This document shows, piece by piece, positions 59,533 to 64,000 of a DNA stretch of 64,000 nucleotides. Positions within the stretch are counted from its first letter, which is position 1. Every line of letters starts with the position of its first letter. Origin of the DNA: Antedon mediterranea (Eukaryota > Echinodermata > Crinoidea > Comatulida > Antedonidae); assembly GCF_964355755.1 (NCBI RefSeq), contig NC_092676.1:30267871-30331870 (forward strand), in the 5' to 3' direction. A program made the position numbers and the translations under genes. The notes beneath the pieces are model-generated. The model ran no database searches. It had not been told where the DNA came from and worked only from the letters and a program-made list of their open reading frames with translations.

Positions 59533-62500
59533 ATGGCGACTTGCAGTGAACTCAATCGTGAGAAGGCAGATACAATTAAATCAAGTCAAACAGAAGATAC
59601 CAATGCATCGGCTTCGAAAAGTTCAAACGAAACACCATGTTTAATCGTTTTAGGAATGGCTGGTTCAGGAAAAACAACATTTGTTCAGGTAACAAGGCTG
59701 CATACACAATAGCTAAACTGTAGGCCCTTTCTTAAAACTGCACCATCTGCAGTTTCCAGGGATAAATTGCTTCAAGACATGGGGCGAAACGTCCACAGTC
59801 ACACTTATTTACTCCTGGTAGCGCCCGGTGTGTTTTGTAATTTACCTTGATTTACCTTGACCTTTAGACTATAAACCTGTTAAGGTTTGTGAGTCCCTCT
59901 TTGAACATCTTGGTTATATGGCTCAAACTTTAGGTTGTGGGTTTTCCAGTGTGTTTCAAGATGGGTTTTAAAATTATTTATAGAGGATGCATTTACTATA
60001 TGATATGGCAAACTATTCCAATCATTTACTGCAGATATTGAAAAGAATTTCTGTCTGTGTTTCGATTTACTATCATGAACTTTTTTAATTTTAAAATTGT
60101 GGCCTCTAGTTACAGTAGATGGTGCTAATTCGAAAAAGACACCCGGATTAACATTATCATACTTTTGTATCATTCTAAAAATCTGTAAGCAGCAAGACCT
60201 CTTTCTTCGAAATGCTAATGATGGCAGTTTCATAAATTTCATTCGGTCACTATATGGTTGAGTTTTAATTTCCACAGCAAGTTTTGTGGCTCTTTGCTGA
60301 ACTTTTTCTAAGAGAATAGAATCACCAACAAACTGAGGAAGACAAGCCGTACTAGAATATTCTAAAATCGGTCTAACCATTGATTTATAAAGGATAGACA
60401 CTAAATGACTGTCTAAATATTCAAAGGTTCTCTTAATTAAACCAAGTCTAGAGTTAGCCTTTTTAACAACTTCAACGATATGATCATGAAAATTCAATTT
60501 ATTATCAACTAAAACACCAAGATCTCTCATCTGAGTTACAACTCCTAACTGAATTCTATCTGAACCTGTTCCCATAAAGTATGTTGTGTTCAAGGATTTT
60601 TTACCGAGATGCATAACCTTACATTTATTAATATTAAAGGGCAACTGCCACTTTACTGACCATTTATACATCTTATCAATGTCCGCCTGAAAATCAAGAG
60701 CATCTATGTCTGAATCAACAGCTTTGTATGTCTTTGAATCATCAGCAAACAAAAAAAGAGTAATATAAAATGTACCGCTATTATAAGTATAGTACATGTT
60801 TGTTATTAAATATGTCAATGATATGGTATATTTAGTTTATATTAATTAATTGTAAAACCAAATTATGTTGGAATTTTTTTTTGTGACAAAATCAATTAAT
60901 TAACACATTTTATTTATCATAATAATAATATTTAAATGTTATACTTATAGTGTACTAACTAATATCACATTCATAATTAACGCGAATCTCCTACTTTTAT
61001 GAAATTGGAGCAGAGCAGCATCAGAATGAACCTAAATCACTAACAATTTATGTCAATAATTAAATAAATATAATAAACATTTTTCTTTTATTTCTTATAT
61101 TGCAGAGATTAACCGGCCATTTGCATGCAAAGAAGACCCCTCCTTATGTCATTAACTTAGATCCAGCAGTACATGAAGTTAATTTTCCAGTCAACATTGG
61201 CAAGTTATAACAAATTATCTTTCTCAACATTTCAATTCAATTACGCTTTAAAAAAAAGAGCTTTGTAAACCAATTTTGTGTTAAAGTAGTGCCATGCTAA
61301 CTAGAAACTGTAACATGTGTAATTCTTGCAGATATTAGAGACACTGTAAATTACAAAGAAATAATGAAGCAATATGGACTTGGACCTAATGGGGGAATTA
61401 TGACATCACTCAATCTGTTTTCTACAAAATTTGACCAAGTCATGCAGTTTGTTGAGAAAAACAGTACAGATTCAAAGTATGTTGAATTCATTCATTCATC
61501 AACATTTCTATTTGAAGATAAAAAAAAAAACATATAAAAATACAACAAGAATGATAATGGAAGGGATACAAAATAAGCACAAGTGCTTTAAACATGTAAC
61601 CCTAACAACATTTAACAAAAATTAGTACAAAGAAACAAAAAAGAATAAATTCCGAGTTTACTTCCAAAATTGTGAATGTGTTTATAAATCAGTATGATGA
61701 TGAGGTTTATCTGTTCTTTCAGGTATGTAATCCTTGATACACCTGGACAAATTGAAGTGTTTACTTGGTCTGCATCTGGCACCATCATATCAGAAACTTT
61801 GGTTAGTATGATATAGTTTCATTATCATTGTTTAAGCATTTAACAAATTCTGTTATAGAAAAAGGTATGCTTAAAAATGATTATTTTAAATGCTGATAAA
61901 TTGAAAAGATAGTAACAGAAATGACTTTAAAAATAGGGGGCATGATGATAGAAAGGGAATTTTTATTTTTGCTTTTTCTTGTAGGGCTCAACATTTCCTA
62001 CTGTTATAGTGTATGTTATGGATACTGCCAGGAGTGTTAATCCAGTCACCTTCATGTCAAATATGTTATATGCTTGCAGGTAGGCTTCAGTTTGTTCCAC
62101 ATAATTATCTCTGTCATATCAACAATCTTATTTTTAGTAATCACCATCATTTCCTAAACTGATAAAACCATCATTTTCTAAACTGATAAAAATATTCTTT
62201 TTTTTTGTAGTATTCTCTACAAGTTTAAACTACCCTTCATTGTAGTTATGAACAAGGTAAGTTTTTACCATTTATACACCCCAATTTACAGTACTTGGTA
62301 ATCATTTAATGCTAATTATATTTTTTTTATGGTATTGAAATCTGTTGCTGTGCTTCAAACATTGTATGCAAAGCTCAGATTAAAATTACATTTATAGAGA
62401 ATCGTTTAAAGTAAACTATAAATAAACTATCTTTAATTTTAATTAGACAGACATTATATCAAACGATTTTGCTGTTGAGTGGATGCAGGATTTTGAAGCA

Positions 62501-62593
62501 TTCCAAGATGCTTTGGCACAAGAAACTTCATACACTTCAAACCTGACACGTTCCATGAGTCTGGTATTGGATGAGTTCTACCAAAACATGCGT
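59533..62593 (+). CDS. GPN1: GPN1 (XAB1), GPN-loop GTPase 1 (N-terminal part, 3' end off-window)
   Basis: Seven exons, 59533..59688, 61106..61199, 61332..61476, 61723..61801, 61985..62079, 62211..62256 and 62447..62593, encode the first 254 residues. Motifs: P-loop GMAGSGKT (41-48), the family-defining GPN loop (101-103 in YGLGPNGG), DTPGQIE (137-143) and NKTD (204-207). The end, [17 protein letters not shown]-like, matches human GPN1 closely. GPN1 with GPN3 assembles and imports RNA polymerase II. A 33-residue Ser/Asn/Thr-rich leader precedes the GTPase core. Intron 2 uses a GC donor (ATTG|GCAAGT), required by the conserved INIDIRDT frame. Intron 1 contains a LINE and intron 7 a large minisatellite. 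The ATG at 59533 is chosen by homology (MA start). Confidence 0.95.
59720..60818 (-). mobile_element. 5'-truncated non-LTR retrotransposon (CR1/jockey-like) with intact ORF2 C-terminus
   Basis: A 312-codon frame (60818 to 59880, minus strand) begins just before the catalytic FADD box ([12 protein letters not shown]). It continues through the RT thumb and C-terminal tail: [69 protein letters not shown]. This arrangement is typical of CR1/L2/jockey elements. No stop or frameshift breaks it, so insertion is fairly recent. The 3' UTR runs toward 59720 and includes two AAGGTAAAT units. It lies in GPN1 intron 1, antisense. The endonuclease and most of the RT are missing, so it cannot move on its own. 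Confidence 0.85.
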
Positions 62594-62602
62594 GTAAGTA
62601 CT

Positions 62603-64000
62603 GTATATGCATGTCAAATGATACAACAGTATTTGTATCTGCTGCATATTCTATGCATGTCAAATGATACAACAGTATCTGTATCTGCTGCATATTCTAT
62701 GCATGTCAAATGATACAACAGTATTTGTATCTGCTGCATATTCTATGCATGTCAAATGATACAACAGTATTTGTATCTGCTGCATATTCTATGCATGTCA
62801 AATGATACAATAGTATCTGTATCTGCTGCATATTCTATGCATGTCAAATGATACAACAGTATCTGTATCTGCTGCATATTCTATGCATGTCAAATGATAC
62901 AACAGTATCTGTATCTGCTGCATATTCTATGCATGTCAAATGATACAACAGTATCTGTATCTGGTGCATATTCTATGCATGTCAAATGATACAATACTAT
63001 CTGTATCTGCTGCATATTCTATGCATGTCAAATGATACAACAGTATCTGTATCTGGTGCATATTCTATGCATGTCAAATGATACAACAGTATCTGTATCT
63101 GGTGCATATTCTATGCATGTCAAATGATACAACAGTATCTGTATCTGGTGCATATTCTATGCATGTCAAATGATACAACAGTATCTGTATCTGGTGCATA
63201 TTCTATGCATGTCAAATGATACAACTGTATCTGGTGCATATTCTATGCATGTCAAATGATACAACAGTATCTGTATCTGCTGCATATTCTATGCATGTCA
63301 AATGATACAATAGTATCTGTATCTGCTGCATATTCTATGCATGTCAAATGATACAATAGTATCTGTATCTGCTGCATATTCTATGCATGTCAAATGATAC
63401 AGCAGTATTTGTATCTGCTGCATATTCTATGCATGTCAAATGATACAATAGTATCTGTATCTGCTGCATATTCTATGCATGTCAAATGATACAACAGTAT
63501 CTGTATCTGGTGCATATTCTATGCATGTCAAATGATACAACAGTATTTGTATCTGCTGCATATTCTATGCATGTCAAATGATACAATAGTATCTGTATCT
63601 GCTGCATATTCTATGCATGTCAAATGATACAACAGTATCTGTATCTGGTGCATATTCTATGCATGTCAAATGATACAATAGTATTTGTATCTGCTGCATA
63701 TTCTATGCATGTCAAATGATACAACAGTATCTGTATCTGCTGCATATTCTATGCATGTCAAATGATACAACAGTATCTGTATCTGCTGCATATTCTATGC
63801 ATGTCAAATGATACAATAGTATCTGTATCTGCTGCATATTCTATGCATGTCAAATGATACAACAGTATCTGTATCTGCTGCATATTCTATGCATGTCAAA
63901 TGATACAACAGTATCTGTATCTGCTGCATATTCTATGCATGTCAAATGATACAACAGTATCTGTATCTGCTGCATATTCTATGCATGTCAAATGATACAA
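62603..64000. repeat. 46-bp minisatellite, about 30 copies, running off the window
   Basis: ATGCATGTCAAATGATACAA plus TATCTGTATCTGCTGCATAT recurs every 46 bp (62653, 62699 and on). Variants are CAGTATCT/CAGTATTT/TAGTATCT and CTGC/GGTGC. One unit near 63222 has lost a few bases. The array begins within 10 bp of the GPN1 exon 7 donor and continues past the end, so the rest of GPN1 lies beyond it. Confidence 0.97.

Overview
This window is nuclear DNA from a multicellular animal. It is AT-rich, its genes are split into many short exons with GT-AG introns, and it carries microsatellites, minisatellites, LINE, SINE and MITE-type repeats. The gene complement (SMARCAD1, DFFA/ICAD, SF3A2, an F-box/LRR gene, two beta-microseminoprotein-like genes, CRK, APH1, a TMEM35-family gene, GPN1) and single-copy CRK and APH1 genes point to an invertebrate deuterostome. 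An echinoderm is my best guess, but this is inference: no marker gene settles it.

Layout. 1-7098 (+): the last eight exons of SMARCAD1, with minisatellite-filled introns. 7700-9056 (-): a short DFFA/ICAD gene, tail-to-tail with SMARCAD1. 9363-22444: a 13.1-kb foldback-like mobile element with ~170-bp terminal inverted repeats and a perfect 9-bp target duplication. It is filled with ~196-bp satellite monomers in two opposed arms, holds a nested 799-bp insertion, and sits in the shared 5' region of DFFA and SF3A2. 23087-25199 (+): complete SF3A2. 26190-28620: a tandemly doubled 1.16-kb CpG-rich element ending in hairpin/A-tract units. 30209-37915 (+): a 12-coding-exon F-box/LRR gene with a very long disordered N-terminus. 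38685-46575 (+): two tandem TATA-driven secreted ten-cysteine genes. 47479-51922 (+): complete CRK. 54740-56547 (-): complete APH1. 57871-59057 (-): TMEM35-like gene. 59533 to 62593 (+): first seven exons of GPN1, head-to-head with the TMEM35-like gene; the window ends inside a 46-bp minisatellite in its next intron.

The genes are mostly unrelated housekeeping functions: chromatin remodelling, apoptotic nuclease inhibition, splicing, adaptor signalling, gamma-secretase assembly and a GPN GTPase. They do not form a pathway. The unusual content is the repeat landscape: the giant foldback element, a six-copy MITE family, a SINE, CRISPR-free minisatellites in introns (one of which copies a splice donor four times), and broken exon duplications in CRK and in the second microseminoprotein-like gene. 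All gene models were built by hand from exon phase, splice signals and recalled family sequences; no database search was run.
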